The notes beneath the pieces were generated by a model that was given only the letters and a program-made list of their open reading frames with translations, was not told the DNA's origin and did no database searches. Source: Paraperibacillus esterisolvens (GTDB lineage: Bacteria; Bacillota; Bacilli; Bacillales; DSM-1321). From it: a stretch of DNA of 64,000 nt. The stretch is taken from contig NZ_CP143545.1 of NCBI RefSeq assembly GCF_046237625.1, positions 1,612,001-1,676,000 of the forward strand, read 5' to 3'. Of this stretch, positions 1 to 8,108 are shown piece by piece (the first letter of the stretch is position 1; each line of letters begins with the position of its first letter). Both the position numbers and the translations under genes were made by a program.

Positions 1-900
1 GACTGTACAGCATCTGATTTTGCCGGAATGAATGGGGAGCAATTGAAGCAGTCGATACTAGCATCAGAAGGGAGGGTCCTGGTATCTGAGGTTATAGGGT
101 CCGTGACACCTTATTACCCGGCAGTCACAAATGGAGAGCTTGCTGCTTCCTTCGGTGCGGATCTGCTTCTGTTAAATCTTTTTGACGTGAACAGCCCTGT
201 CATTAACGGGCTGGAAGGTGAACCGGAAGTATTGGTTAAAAAGTTAAAGGCACTCACCGGGCGGCCAATCGGCCTGAATTTGGAACCGGTAGACGAGAAG
301 GCGGAAAGACTTGAAAAGCTGGATACACTGCCCGAAGGACGAACATCTTCCAAAGCCTCGCTGAAGCGTGCAAAAGAGCTGGGCTTTGATTTTGTATGTC
401 TGACAGGGAATCCGAAGACAGGTGTGACCAACCCAGAAATTTTAGCTGCCATCAAGAACGCGAGAGAAATTTTGGGGGAAGATGCCTTGATCATCGCCGG
501 GAAAATGCATGGTGCAGGAGTTGCCGGAGAAACGGGCGGAAGCATCATAAACAGTGAAGTGCTCGGTTCCTTTGTGGATGCGGGCGCTGATATTATCCTC
601 ATTCCATCTCCCGGTACAGTACCCGGATTCACGGTTGAAAAAACAGCAGGGCTTGTGGATGAAGTCCATGCCAAGGGTGCACTTGCCATCCTCACAACCG
701 GGACAAGCCAGGAAGGCGCCGATGAGGATACCATCAAAAAAATTGCCCTTTACAGCAAGATGGCGGGAGCAGACCTGTATCATATCGGAGATGCCGGAGC
801 TTCAGGAATGGCCCTGCCGGAAAATATCATGGCCTATTCAATCGCCATCCGCGGCAAAAGACATACGTATACCAGGATGGCTGCGTCAGTCAGGCGCTGA
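1..900 (+). CDS. TIM-barrel protein of unknown function (DUF7916-like), 5' end outside window
   Basis: The frame is open from the first base of the window and reads DCTASDFAGMNGEQ, which looks like the normal N-terminal region of this family, so the ATG at 28 is probably internal and the true start lies upstream. About 299 residues are visible. Alternating beta/alpha segments with glycine-rich turns (IIAGKMHGAG, IILIPSPGTV, LYHIGDAGASGM) fit a TIM barrel of the phosphoenolpyruvate-mutase-like type. I recall relatives in Firmicutes annotated as DUF7916 or, misleadingly, as HAD-like hydrolases, but no reaction can be given from sequence. It is followed 72 bases later by the FrnE-like gene, with no clear terminator between them. 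Confidence 0.6.
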   Translation, partial: DCTASDFAGMNGEQLKQSILASEGRVLVSEVIGSVTPYYPAVTNGELAASFGADLLLLNLFDVNSPVINGLEGEPEVLVKKLKALTGRPIGLNLEPVDEKAERLEKLDTLPEGRTSSKASLKRAKELGFDFVCLTGNPKTGVTNPEILAAIKNAREILGEDALIIAGKMHGAGVAGETGGSIINSEVLGSFVDAGADIILIPSPGTVPGFTVEKTAGLVDEVHAKGALAILTTGTSQEGADEDTIKKIALYSKMAGADLYHIGDAGASGMALPENIMAYSIAIRGKRHTYTRMAASVRR

Positions 901-972
901 TAAGCATTTTATGGATAAATAGAAAGGCCCTTGTGATACGATAAGGGGTATCTTGATAAAAGAGGTGTCAAT

Positions 973-1698
973 ATGAAAATTGAAGTATGGTCAGATTTTG
1001 TCTGCCCGTTTTGTTATATAGGTAAACGGCGTCTGGAGGAAGCACTGGCAGCTTTTCCTAACCGTGATGGCGTTGAAGTGGAATTCAAAAGCTTTGAACT
1101 TGATCCTAATGCCGAGAAATTTTCCGGAAGAAGCATCCACGAAGCGCTCGCCCTTAAATACGGTATGAGTGTGGAACAGGCGAGGGAAGCAAATGCTGGT
1201 CTAGGAAAGCAGGCAACAGAAGCTGGTCTCCAATTCAACTTTGAAGACATGAAGCCGACCAACACCTTTGACGCCCACAGGCTTGCAAAGCTCGGAAAGT
1301 CTCTGGGCCGGGAAGCTGAGGTTACGGAAGCACTGCTTCATGCTTATTTCACAGATTCAAAAGATCTCGGCAATCTTGAGGTCCTGGCTGATATTGCGGA
1401 ATCTGCAGGGATTGACAGGGAGCAGGCGATGAAGGTGCTTGAGGACAAAAATGCACATGGGAACGAAGTCCGTATCGATGAAGCGCTTGCCCAGCAGTAT
1501 GGCGTCACAGGTGTCCCATTTTTCGTCATCAATCAGAAATATGCCATCTCAGGAGCGCAGCCAGCATCAACCTTCAGCAATGCCCTAGAGAAGGTGTGGC
1601 TTGAAGAAAACCCGGCGCCAAAGCTCCAGGATCTTGGCGGGAATTCAGATGCCTTTTGTGCAGATGGTTCCTGCACACTGCCGGATAATAAAGAATAA
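973..1698 (+). CDS. DsbA family oxidoreductase, FrnE-like
   Basis: A 241-residue cytoplasmic thioredoxin-fold protein with no signal peptide. The N-terminal beta strand runs into a C-P-F-C active site (Cys11 and Cys14), followed by the helical insertion typical of DsbA/2-hydroxychromene isomerase proteins and the cis-Pro region GVTGVPFFVI near residues 176-185. The C-terminal FCADGSCTL pair of cysteines is characteristic of FrnE-type proteins, which act in thiol-disulfide exchange and oxidative stress tolerance. The start ATG is preceded by AGAGGTG at good spacing. A strong terminator follows, so it ends its transcription unit. The physiological substrate is unknown. Confidence 0.85.
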   Translation: MKIEVWSDFVCPFCYIGKRRLEEALAAFPNRDGVEVEFKSFELDPNAEKFSGRSIHEALALKYGMSVEQAREANAGLGKQATEAGLQFNFEDMKPTNTFDAHRLAKLGKSLGREAEVTEALLHAYFTDSKDLGNLEVLADIAESAGIDREQAMKVLEDKNAHGNEVRIDEALAQQYGVTGVPFFVINQKYAISGAQPASTFSNALEKVWLEENPAPKLQDLGGNSDAFCADGSCTLPDNKE

Positions 1699-1703
1699 AA
1701 GAG

Positions 1704-1732
1704 GAGAGCGGTTCTTGCCGCTCTCTTTTTTT
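1704..1732 (+). terminator. Rho-independent terminator after frnE-like gene
   Basis: An 8-bp perfect stem (GAGAGCGG / CCGCTCTC) with a 6-base loop is followed by seven T. Confidence 0.9.
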
Positions 1733-1805
1733 CTGTGGATTATAAAGACTGGAGAGGGTATGCTTACCTATATACATAAATTACAGCCAAGAATGAGGTC
1801 TATAA

Positions 1806-3251
1806 ATGAACACTAACACTTTTTCAAACTTTCATATAAGTGAAGAGATTAAGCGGGCTTTGGCCGGCCTTGGATATAAGGAGCCGACCAGGGTGCAGAG
1901 CGAGGTTATACCAGCAGCAATCGAGGGGCGGGATCTTGTGGTTAAGTCCCAGACAGGCAGCGGAAAGACAGCTGCATTCGGGATACCTCTCTGTGAGCTG
2001 GTGAGCTGGGAAGAAAACAGGCCGCAGGCACTCGTGCTGACTCCAACCAGGGAGCTGGCGGTCCAGATTAAAGAAGATCTTACGAATATTGGCCGATATA
2101 AGCGGATCCATGCCGCAGCCGTTTACGGAAAATCCCCGTTTGAGCGGCAGAAGCTGGCCCTGAAGCAGAAGACCCATATAGTGGCAGGAACGCCTGGCCG
2201 GGTCCTTGATCATATCCAAAAAGGGACACTTATAACTGATAAAATCAGGTACCTGGTCATAGATGAGGCAGATGAAATGCTGAATATGGGCTTCATCGAA
2301 CAGGTAGAAGCCATCATCAAAGAACTTCCTGCCGATAGAGTTACCATGCTGTTTTCGGCGACCCTGCCTGAGGAAATTGAAGGGCTGGCAAGGAAGTATA
2401 TGAAGGACCCGGCTGAAATCGAGATTGAATCAGCAGGAACGGCCCGAAATAAAATAGAGCATGTGCTCATCAAGGTAAATGAAGACGAAAAACTTTCGGC
2501 GCTGAAAAGGATCACAATAGTAGAAAACCCTGACAGCTGCATCATGTTCTGCAGAACGCAGGAGAGGGTCAACGAGCTGTTCAGCCAGCTCGAAAGTTCC
2601 GGCTATCCGGCAGACAAAATCCATGGCGGCATGATCCAGGAGGACCGCTTTGCCGTCATGGATGATTTCCGGCGCGGACACTTCAGGTACCTGGTGGCCA
2701 CAGATGTGGCCGCGAGGGGAATCGATATTGAAAATATCAGCCTGGTTATCAACTATGACCTGCCGCTCGAAAAGGAAAGCTATGTACACCGGACTGGAAG
2801 AACCGGCCGGGCCGGGAAAGCCGGGAAGGCCATCAGCCTCATGACCGAAAGGGAAGAGAGGCTTGCCGGAGAAATTGAAGAGTATATCGGCTTCTCCCTC
2901 ACAAGGTCCGCGCTGCCGGATGAACAGGAAGTGCAGGATGCCCGGGAAGCGTTCACCGCAAAACTCAATGAACGGCCCCTGCTGAAAAAAGATAAAAGCG
3001 AAGAATTGAATAAAGATATCATGAAGCTGTATTTTAACGGCGGCAAAAAGAAAAAGCTGAGGGCAGTCGACTTCGTGGGCACCATTGCCAAACTGCCGGG
3101 AATCAGTGCCGAAGACATTGGGATCATCACCATTCAGGAAAACGTAACATATGTAGAAATCCTGAATGGAAAAGGACATGCTGTCCTACATGCCATGAAA
3201 ACAACCACCATTAAGGGCAAGCAGCTCAAGGTTCATAAAGCAAAAAAATAA
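1806..3251 (+). CDS. dbpA: DEAD-box ATP-dependent RNA helicase DbpA (YxiN type)
   Basis: A 481-residue DEAD-box helicase. Motifs in order: the Q-motif region, motif I SQTGSGKT (residues 48-55), PTRELA, TPGR, DEAD (about 153-156), SAT, then the second RecA domain with ARGID and HRTGRTGRAG. The last 75 residues (from about DIMKLYFNGG) form the small RRM-like domain that in DbpA/YxiN binds hairpin 92 of 23S rRNA, which marks it as a ribosome assembly helicase acting on the 50S subunit. Length and C-terminal domain match the family. The ATG is preceded by AATGAGGTCTAT, a modest ribosome-binding site. A 51-codon small gene follows. Confidence 0.93.
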   Translation: MNTNTFSNFHISEEIKRALAGLGYKEPTRVQSEVIPAAIEGRDLVVKSQTGSGKTAAFGIPLCELVSWEENRPQALVLTPTRELAVQIKEDLTNIGRYKRIHAAAVYGKSPFERQKLALKQKTHIVAGTPGRVLDHIQKGTLITDKIRYLVIDEADEMLNMGFIEQVEAIIKELPADRVTMLFSATLPEEIEGLARKYMKDPAEIEIESAGTARNKIEHVLIKVNEDEKLSALKRITIVENPDSCIMFCRTQERVNELFSQLESSGYPADKIHGGMIQEDRFAVMDDFRRGHFRYLVATDVAARGIDIENISLVINYDLPLEKESYVHRTGRTGRAGKAGKAISLMTEREERLAGEIEEYIGFSLTRSALPDEQEVQDAREAFTAKLNERPLLKKDKSEELNKDIMKLYFNGGKKKKLRAVDFVGTIAKLPGISAEDIGIITIQENVTYVEILNGKGHAVLHAMKTTTIKGKQLKVHKAKK

Positions 3252-3295
3252 TAAGCCTGGCCCCCTTTGGGCATCTTAATCCAGAGGTGGTAAGC

Positions 3296-3451
3296 ATGAC
3301 AGAAAACAGGCCGGTATCCTACCAGCAGACACTCGGCACCAAAACTCAGCGCGCCCGGGAGCTTCCTGAAGGCTACGATCTTTCAGCTTTCGATGAAGAC
3401 AACGCTGAAAATCCGACTAGAAAAGAGAAGGAAGAAAAAAGACAGCAGTGA
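3296..3451 (+). CDS. Small hydrophilic protein, 51 aa, unknown
   Basis: An ATG frame of 51 codons preceded by AGAGGTGG at 7-base spacing. The product is charged and polar, begins MTENRPVSYQQTLGTKTQRA, and ends in a lysine/glutamate-rich tail. There is no membrane segment or known motif. It lies 44 bases after dbpA and its stop codon sits inside the loop of a terminator hairpin, which supports it as the last gene of the dbpA unit. I do not recognise a family. Confidence 0.5.
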   Translation: MTENRPVSYQQTLGTKTQRARELPEGYDLSAFDEDNAENPTRKEKEEKRQQ

Positions 3452-3464
3452 ATGCTGTTTTTTT
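3442..3464 (+). terminator. Terminator after dbpA and the small gene
   Basis: ACAGCA / TGCTGT stem with a 5-base loop, followed by a T run. The stem overlaps the stop codon of the 51-aa gene. Confidence 0.75.
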
Positions 3465-3515
3465 CTTGGGTGGAATGTTGGGAGATTAGTCCTAATATGA
3501 TAAAGACCTTTTTGT

Positions 3516-3671
3516 GATCGAATCAGGGTGGAAAAGGTCTTCATGCCTTCGATGAAGACATTTTGGCGATCAAATCAGGGTGAAAAAGGTCTTCATACCT
3601 TCGATGAAGACCTCTTTTCGATCGAATCAGAGTGTAAAAGTCCTTCATCACCACGATGAAGGACTCCTGGT
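3516..3671 (+). repeat. Three 52-bp tandem repeats, each with a hairpin
   Basis: Units begin at 3516, 3568 and 3620 with GATCGAATCAGGGTG or a close variant. Each unit contains an inverted repeat: GTCTTCAT / ATGAAGAC in units 1 and 2, and GTCCTTCATC / GATGAAGGAC in unit 3. The base change in unit 3 is matched on both arms, so pairing is kept. A partial earlier unit (AAAGACCTTTTTGTGATCG) precedes the array at about 3501. The reverse-strand open frame across it is repeat-derived and I do not call it. Confidence 0.85.
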
Positions 3672-3803
3672 AACCAATCCAGAGCTCAACAGTCTGCATA
3701 CTCCTCATGAAAGTGTTTTTTGAAGGGAATAGGAGGGAATAGAAGAGAGTCTGTCGGTACAAATAATCCATGGAAGATTTGATAAAAAGAGAGGGGCAGT
3801 AAC

Positions 3804-4790
3804 ATGAAAATGAGAAAACTTGGTGCAGCCGGGCTTGAGGTATCTGCTCTTGGTCTTGGATGCATGGGCATGTCTGACTTTTACAGCGGCCAGGATGATG
3901 AGGAGTCTATCAAGACTATACACCGGGCGATAGAACTTGGGATTAATTTTTTGGATACGGCCGATATGTACGGCGTAGGCAAGAATGAAGAGCTGCTTGG
4001 AAAAGCGCTGAAAGGCAAAAGGGATGAAGTGGTCCTTGCTACCAAATTCGGCAATGTAAGGGGAGAGGACGGCAGCTTCAAGGGCGTGAACGGCCGGCCG
4101 GAATATGTGAAGCAAGCCTGTGAAGACAGCCTTAGGCGTTTAGGTGTGGATCATATCGATTTGTATTATCAGCACCGTGTTGATCCCGATACACCAATCG
4201 AGGAGACGGTCGGGGCCATGTCAGATCTTGTGAAAGAAGGCAAGGTGCGCTATCTTGGCATGTCGGAGGCAGCGCCGGATACCATACGGGCGGCGAACAG
4301 AGTCCACCCTATCACGGCCCTGCAGACAGAATACTCTTTATGGAGCCGGGAAGTCGAGGATGAAATTCTGCCGGTTGTCCGTGAGCTGCGTATTGGCTTT
4401 GTGCCTTACAGCCCGCTCGGCCGCGGCTTTTTGACCGGACAGATTCAGAAGTTTGAAGACCTGGCTGAAGATGATTACCGCCGTCATTCCCCGCGTTTCC
4501 AGGGTGAGAACTTTGAGAAAAACATCCAGCTGGTTCAGAGGATCAAGGAAATTGCCCAGGATAAGGGAGTGGAGGCATCCCAGCTTGCCCTGGCATGGCT
4601 GCTGGCACAAGGCGAAGATATTGTGCCTATTCCCGGAACGAAAAGGAGAAAGTATCTGGAAGAGAACATCGCAGCCGCTGAGATCACACTGACCGATGAG
4701 GAACTGCAGCAAATAGACGATGCAGCCCCGATTGGTGCAGCAAGCGGGCTCAGGTATGATGTGAATTCAATGAAATCTGTAAATCTATAA
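3804..4790 (+). CDS. Aldo/keto reductase
   Basis: A 328-residue NADPH-dependent aldo/keto reductase of the AKR11/13-like type that reduces aldehydes or ketones in the cytoplasm. The catalytic tetrad is visible: Asp51 and Tyr56 in LDTADMYG, Lys81 in ATKFG and His124 in YYQHRVD. The C-terminal cofactor-binding loop IPGTKRRKYLEEN is typical of the family. The start follows GAGAGGGG at 8-base spacing. It is a single-gene unit ending at a terminator shared with convergent catalase. The substrate cannot be read from the sequence. Confidence 0.9.
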   Translation: MKMRKLGAAGLEVSALGLGCMGMSDFYSGQDDEESIKTIHRAIELGINFLDTADMYGVGKNEELLGKALKGKRDEVVLATKFGNVRGEDGSFKGVNGRPEYVKQACEDSLRRLGVDHIDLYYQHRVDPDTPIEETVGAMSDLVKEGKVRYLGMSEAAPDTIRAANRVHPITALQTEYSLWSREVEDEILPVVRELRIGFVPYSPLGRGFLTGQIQKFEDLAEDDYRRHSPRFQGENFEKNIQLVQRIKEIAQDKGVEASQLALAWLLAQGEDIVPIPGTKRRKYLEENIAAAEITLTDEELQQIDDAAPIGAASGLRYDVNSMKSVNL

Positions 4791-4841
4791 TAGTTTAAAA
4801 TCATTTTTTTATTCCTGTCTGGAAAAGAGGTAAATTAAAGA

Positions 4842-4877
4842 AGAGGGTATCCATACATACGGATACCCTCTTTGTTG
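4842..4877. terminator. Bidirectional terminator between aldo/keto reductase and katA
   Basis: An 11-bp perfect stem (AGAGGGTATCC / GGATACCCTCT) around an 8-base loop, A-rich on one side and T-rich on the other, serving both convergent genes. Confidence 0.85.
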
Positions 4878-6332
4878 TTATATATTCTGATGGATGCTGA
4901 TCCCTAGACCCTCAGCCACTCGTGCACCATACTCCGGGTCTGCTTTCATAAAGTGCCGGATCTGCCTCACTTTAATTTCCTCAAGGGCGACAGGCTTCAT
5001 GGCATTTACCACATTCCTGATCAGGCGGGTGCGCTCATCAGCATTCATGAGGCGGTAGAGATCGCCTGCCTGGGTATAGTGATCATTGTGGTCATAGGAG
5101 AAGCTGCCGGCAAAGCCTGAAACCGGATGCGGGGCAGGATTGTTCCCGGCTGTTTCTGACGGCCCTCCGAAGCTGTTCGGCTCGTAATAAACTGAACCTC
5201 CGCCATTGCTGTCAAATCTCATCTGACCGTCACGCTGATAGTTATGGACACCTGACTTTGGACGATTGATCGGCAGGGCATTAGCATTGGCCCCCACTCG
5301 GTATCTGTGGGCATCGGCATAAGCAAACAATCTTCCCTGCAGCATCTTGTCGGGGGAAACCTCCACACCAGGAATCAATGTGCCGGGTGAGAAAGCCGCC
5401 TGCTCAACTTCCGCAAAATAATTTTCAGGATTCCGGTCAAGCACCATCCGGCCGACTTCAATCAGCGGATAGTCCTTTTGAGACCAAACCTTAGTTACAT
5501 CGAAAGGATCAAAACGATAGGTATCTGCATCCTGGAGCGGCATGATCTGCACATAAAGCTTCCATGCCGGGAAATCACCCGATTCTATCGCATTGAATAA
5601 ATCCTCGGTATGATAATCCGGATTTTCCCCCGCAATTTGCGAGGCTAAGTCGACGTCCAGGTTCTTGATTCCCTGTTCGGTTTTGAAGTGATACTTTACC
5701 CAGACGCCTTCGCCGAGTTCATTCACCCATTTAAAGGTATGGCTGCCGAAACCATGCATATGGCGCAGCGTTGCCGGAATTCCTCTGTCAGACATCAGGA
5801 TAGTTACCTGATGCAGGGATTCCGGGGAGAGTGACCAAAAATCCCATACAGCAGTCGGATTTTTAAGATGTGTTTTTGGATCTCTTTTTTGAGTATGTAT
5901 AAAGTCAGGGAATTTAATCGCATCGCGGATAAAGAATACGGGTGTATTGTTCCCGACAATGTCATAGTTTCCTTCTTCTGTATAAAACTTTACCGCAAAG
6001 CCGCGCGGATCCCTTACTGTATCCGCGGAACCTAACTCGCCTGCCACTGTTGAAAAACGGATGAACAGAGGTGTGCGTTTTCCGATTTCATTAAAGACTT
6101 TTGCTTTTGTATAAGCAGATATATCATTTGTCACTTCAAAATAGCCATGTGCCCCAGCACCCTTCGCATGCACAACACGCTCAGGCACCCGCTCGCGGTT
6201 GAAATGCGCAAGTTTCTCAAGGAGATGCACATCCTGAATGAGAGTAGGACCGCGGTGACCGGCCGTCTGGGAGTTCTGGTTATCCCCGACAGGAGCACCC
6301 CAGCTTGTGGTTAAGCGATTATTAGTTGTCAA
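4878..6332 (-). CDS. katA: Catalase, monofunctional heme type (KatA)
   Basis: A 484-residue small-subunit catalase that dismutates hydrogen peroxide. The distal histidine is His55 in ERVVHAKGAGAHGYF, and the proximal heme tyrosine lies in RLFAYADAHRYRVG near residue 338. Length matches clade 3 catalases such as Bacillus KatA. The start is TTG at 6332: GGGG lies 8 bases upstream and there is no better in-frame ATG. A PerR-type operator and a sigma-A promoter lie 40-90 bases upstream, so induction by peroxide is expected. It is monocistronic. Confidence 0.95.
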   Translation of the reverse strand: MTTNNRLTTSWGAPVGDNQNSQTAGHRGPTLIQDVHLLEKLAHFNRERVPERVVHAKGAGAHGYFEVTNDISAYTKAKVFNEIGKRTPLFIRFSTVAGELGSADTVRDPRGFAVKFYTEEGNYDIVGNNTPVFFIRDAIKFPDFIHTQKRDPKTHLKNPTAVWDFWSLSPESLHQVTILMSDRGIPATLRHMHGFGSHTFKWVNELGEGVWVKYHFKTEQGIKNLDVDLASQIAGENPDYHTEDLFNAIESGDFPAWKLYVQIMPLQDADTYRFDPFDVTKVWSQKDYPLIEVGRMVLDRNPENYFAEVEQAAFSPGTLIPGVEVSPDKMLQGRLFAYADAHRYRVGANANALPINRPKSGVHNYQRDGQMRFDSNGGGSVYYEPNSFGGPSETAGNNPAPHPVSGFAGSFSYDHNDHYTQAGDLYRLMNADERTRLIRNVVNAMKPVALEEIKVRQIRHFMKADPEYGARVAEGLGISIHQNI

Positions 6333-6374
6333 TAAAATCCCCGCCTTTATCTAATTTTTCTTTCAATTTATTAA

Positions 6375-6424
6375 ATAATACCATTTTTTAATTAAAAATC
6401 AATACTTAATTGTAATTATTATAA
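6375..6424 (-). promoter_or_regulatory. katA promoter with PerR box
   Basis: On the minus strand, TTGATT (6397-6402) and TATTAT (6375-6380) are 16 bases apart. Just upstream, 6410-6424 reads TTGTAATTATTATAA, which matches the PerR consensus TTATAATNATTATAA except for one base. PerR is the peroxide-sensing repressor of Bacillus katA. The functional link is inferred from position and motif. Confidence 0.8.
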
Positions 6425-6533
6425 ATAAATTAAATCTACTATAAAAACAGACACAGGATTTACGCCTGAACACCAGCTGTGAGGCATTTTTATATATATC
6501 TGTTTCTTTAGATATTCTCAAGTTTAATCCTTA

Positions 6534-6662
6534 ATGAGAAAATTCAGCTGCAGAGAAACATGTGAATATCCAACTACAAGAATATCTGCAAAAGAACTTT
6601 TTGAAGTGTATTCAGACTGGTGTTATAAAAATGGGGAGTTTGTTACCGGGCGCAGTCACTAA
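6534..6662 (+). pseudogene. Possible fragment of a phage P4-type primase
   Basis: A short frame of 42 codons contains ISAKELFEVYSDWCYKNGEF. This resembles the segment found near the C-terminus of phage/plasmid P4-family primases (consensus like AKELYEVYKEWCKENGE). It ends abruptly at a stop and overlaps, in another frame, the methyltransferase fragment that follows. I read it as debris from a phage-like element; the identification rests on one motif only. Confidence 0.35.
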
Positions 6663-7023
6663 GAGAACCTATTTACACCATTTCAGCAGCAAACCGTTTT
6701 GCTTTGTAAAAGCCTTTATAGTGGCCTATTACGGGGCAAGCGTGGGACAGAGATTAAATGAACCATTACACACCGTCACAACAAGAGACAGATTCGGGTT
6801 GGTTACCCTAAGAGGCCAGGATTATCAAATTTTAGATGTCGGCATGAGGATGCTGCAACTACACGAATCATACGCCGGCCAGGGGTTTCCATCAAATTAC
6901 CTCATTAATCGGGATAATACCGGGAAGGCGTATCCAAAGTTTCAGCAGGTTGCCAGGTGCGGCAATGCAGGTCCACCACCGTTTGCTGATGCTCCTGTAA
7001 GAGCAAATCTTCCAGAGATGTGA
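6562..7023 (+). pseudogene. C-terminal fragment of a phage-type DNA cytosine-5 methyltransferase
   Basis: From about 6709 the frame matches the C-terminal part of phage C5-cytosine methyltransferases: FIVAYYGASVGQRLNEPLHT, then the motif IX-X region (LHESYAGQGFPSNY, QQVARCGNA, PPFADAPVRANLPE). The catalytic Pro-Cys motif, the ENV motif and the SAM-binding start are all absent, and the expected CGNAVPPP reads CGNAGPPP. The first 50 codons have no methyltransferase similarity. The product cannot be an active enzyme. Confidence 0.8.
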
Positions 7024-7054
7024 GTGAAGAATAATCGATATAAGCCTGCTCTCG

Positions 7055-7243
7055 CTAATTAGTTCTACAGTCTGAATTTATAGTTTGATATTTATAAATA
7101 CATGCATCCAACTGCCTGCTAAGTTCTATAGTACTTGAAGCTAATAGACCGTCTGTTGAGCCAGATTGAATCATTTCTGAACGGAGCTGATCAATTCTCT
7201 CTTCAATTTCAGTAGGTGTTTTACAAGTACATTGGTAAATCAT
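7055..7243 (-). CDS. Spo0E-family aspartyl phosphatase
   Basis: A 62-residue protein with the two-helix Spo0E fold. The first helix reads EIEERIDQLRSEMIQSG. The second carries the signature SRQLD in TIELSRQLDACIYKYQ, which is the SxxxD active-site motif. Family members dephosphorylate Spo0A~P (or other response regulators) and delay sporulation. AAGGAG lies 7 bases before the ATG. Unlike the surrounding decayed sequence it is intact, and it lies on the opposite strand to the debris. Confidence 0.85.
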   Translation of the reverse strand: MIYQCTCKTPTEIEERIDQLRSEMIQSGSTDGLLASSTIELSRQLDACIYKYQTINSDCRTN

Positions 7244-7297
7244 TTCAATACTCCTTCTTTTCTTGAGTCAGAATAATATTTTACCAGTTTACAGTAA

Positions 7298-7698
7298 AAA
7301 AGGGTAGGATTTAACAAATCAGATAATAATGGAGTTAATAAAACGACAAAAATCCAACTTAACCAAAAAGAACAACATTTTGCAGATACACGTGAATAGG
7401 CAGAAGAAATTGATTCAGCTGCTAAGGTAAATGAGAATCTTCAAAAGCACAGGATCGCCGAGAAATATAACAAATAAGGTCAGTATTTCTTGATTGTTTT
7501 AACCTTCTCCTATCAAACTCCTAAAGCAGTGATGGAGAGCCGGCCGGATAATGCTCCAGCACTGATGAGCTTGAAGAGCAGCATAAAGATGTGGAATACA
7601 AAATCAAGGGTGATGGCACTGTGGAAGTTGACAGGCAGATGGAGATGGATGAGAAGGGAAGTATTGTGAATCTCAAAAATAAAAAAAGCGTGATATAA
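7298..7698 (+). pseudogene. Broken gene of a phage or accessory protein, about 130 codons
   Basis: Three coherent pieces in different frames join into one protein. The first is KIQLNQKEQHFADTRE, then an in-frame TAG, then AEEIDSAAKVNENLQKHRIA and EKYNK. The second is GQYFLIVLTFSYQTPKAVME. The third is DELEEQHKDVEYKIKGDGTV through to ISKSVI-like codons ending at TAA 7696-7698. One stop and two frameshifts disrupt it. Composition is lysine/glutamate-rich. I do not recognise the family; the context suggests an accessory or phage origin. The exact start is not visible. Confidence 0.55.
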
Positions 7699-7705
7699 CA
7701 CGCTT
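7686..7705 (-). terminator. Terminator for the zinc-ribbon membrane protein gene
   Basis: AAGCGTG / CACGCTT stem with a 6-base loop. On the minus strand it is followed by a run of seven T. Confidence 0.8.
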
Positions 7706-8054
7706 AACTCTGTGGTTTTTTTAAATGCAAATTACCTTTATTGAACATAATGAGTCCATTAACTCGCTCATAAAGGGCATACAAAGGATATAGCAGTCCA
7801 ATAAATACAATAATAAAAGGTATTTTTTCAATAACAGGTATTATGCCAGAAAGCAAAGATACTAATTTCTCTGTTAAGTAAATGAATAAAGGGATAACTG
7901 CTATAGCACCAATTAAAAGAAATGGCGTAACCTTTGTTTCTTTTAATTTAGCTTTGCAGTATGGGCATTTCATGGTAAAGGGTGATGAGAAATCCTCAAA
8001 ATCTTCAAGTGTTATTGCTTCCTGACAATTTGGACAAGGGACAGAGGTTTTCAT
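7704..8054 (-). CDS. Zinc-ribbon membrane protein
   Basis: About 116 residues. The N-terminus carries two CxxC knuckles (CPNC and CPYC, 19 residues apart), which should bind one zinc. Two hydrophobic segments follow (VTPFLLIGAIAVIPLFIYL and IPFIIVFIGLLYPLYAL). It resembles the TIGR04104-type CxxC-x20-CxxC membrane proteins of Bacillaceae. I chose the internal ATG at 8054 over the upstream ATG at 8108 because AAGGAG lies 6 bases before it and the extra 18 residues have no domain content. Role unknown. Confidence 0.75.
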   Translation of the reverse strand: MKTSVPCPNCQEAITLEDFEDFSSPFTMKCPYCKAKLKETKVTPFLLIGAIAVIPLFIYLTEKLVSLLSGIIPVIEKIPFIIVFIGLLYPLYALYERVNGLIMFNKGNLHLKKPQS

Positions 8055-8108
8055 AGTAATCTCCTTATTTATGAATTTACTTAAAGTATAAATGGGAATT
8101 ACCTCCAT

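Noticed and set aside
3541..3771. 76-codon reverse frame across the 52-bp repeats
   Set aside because: Repeat-derived and without ribosome-binding site.
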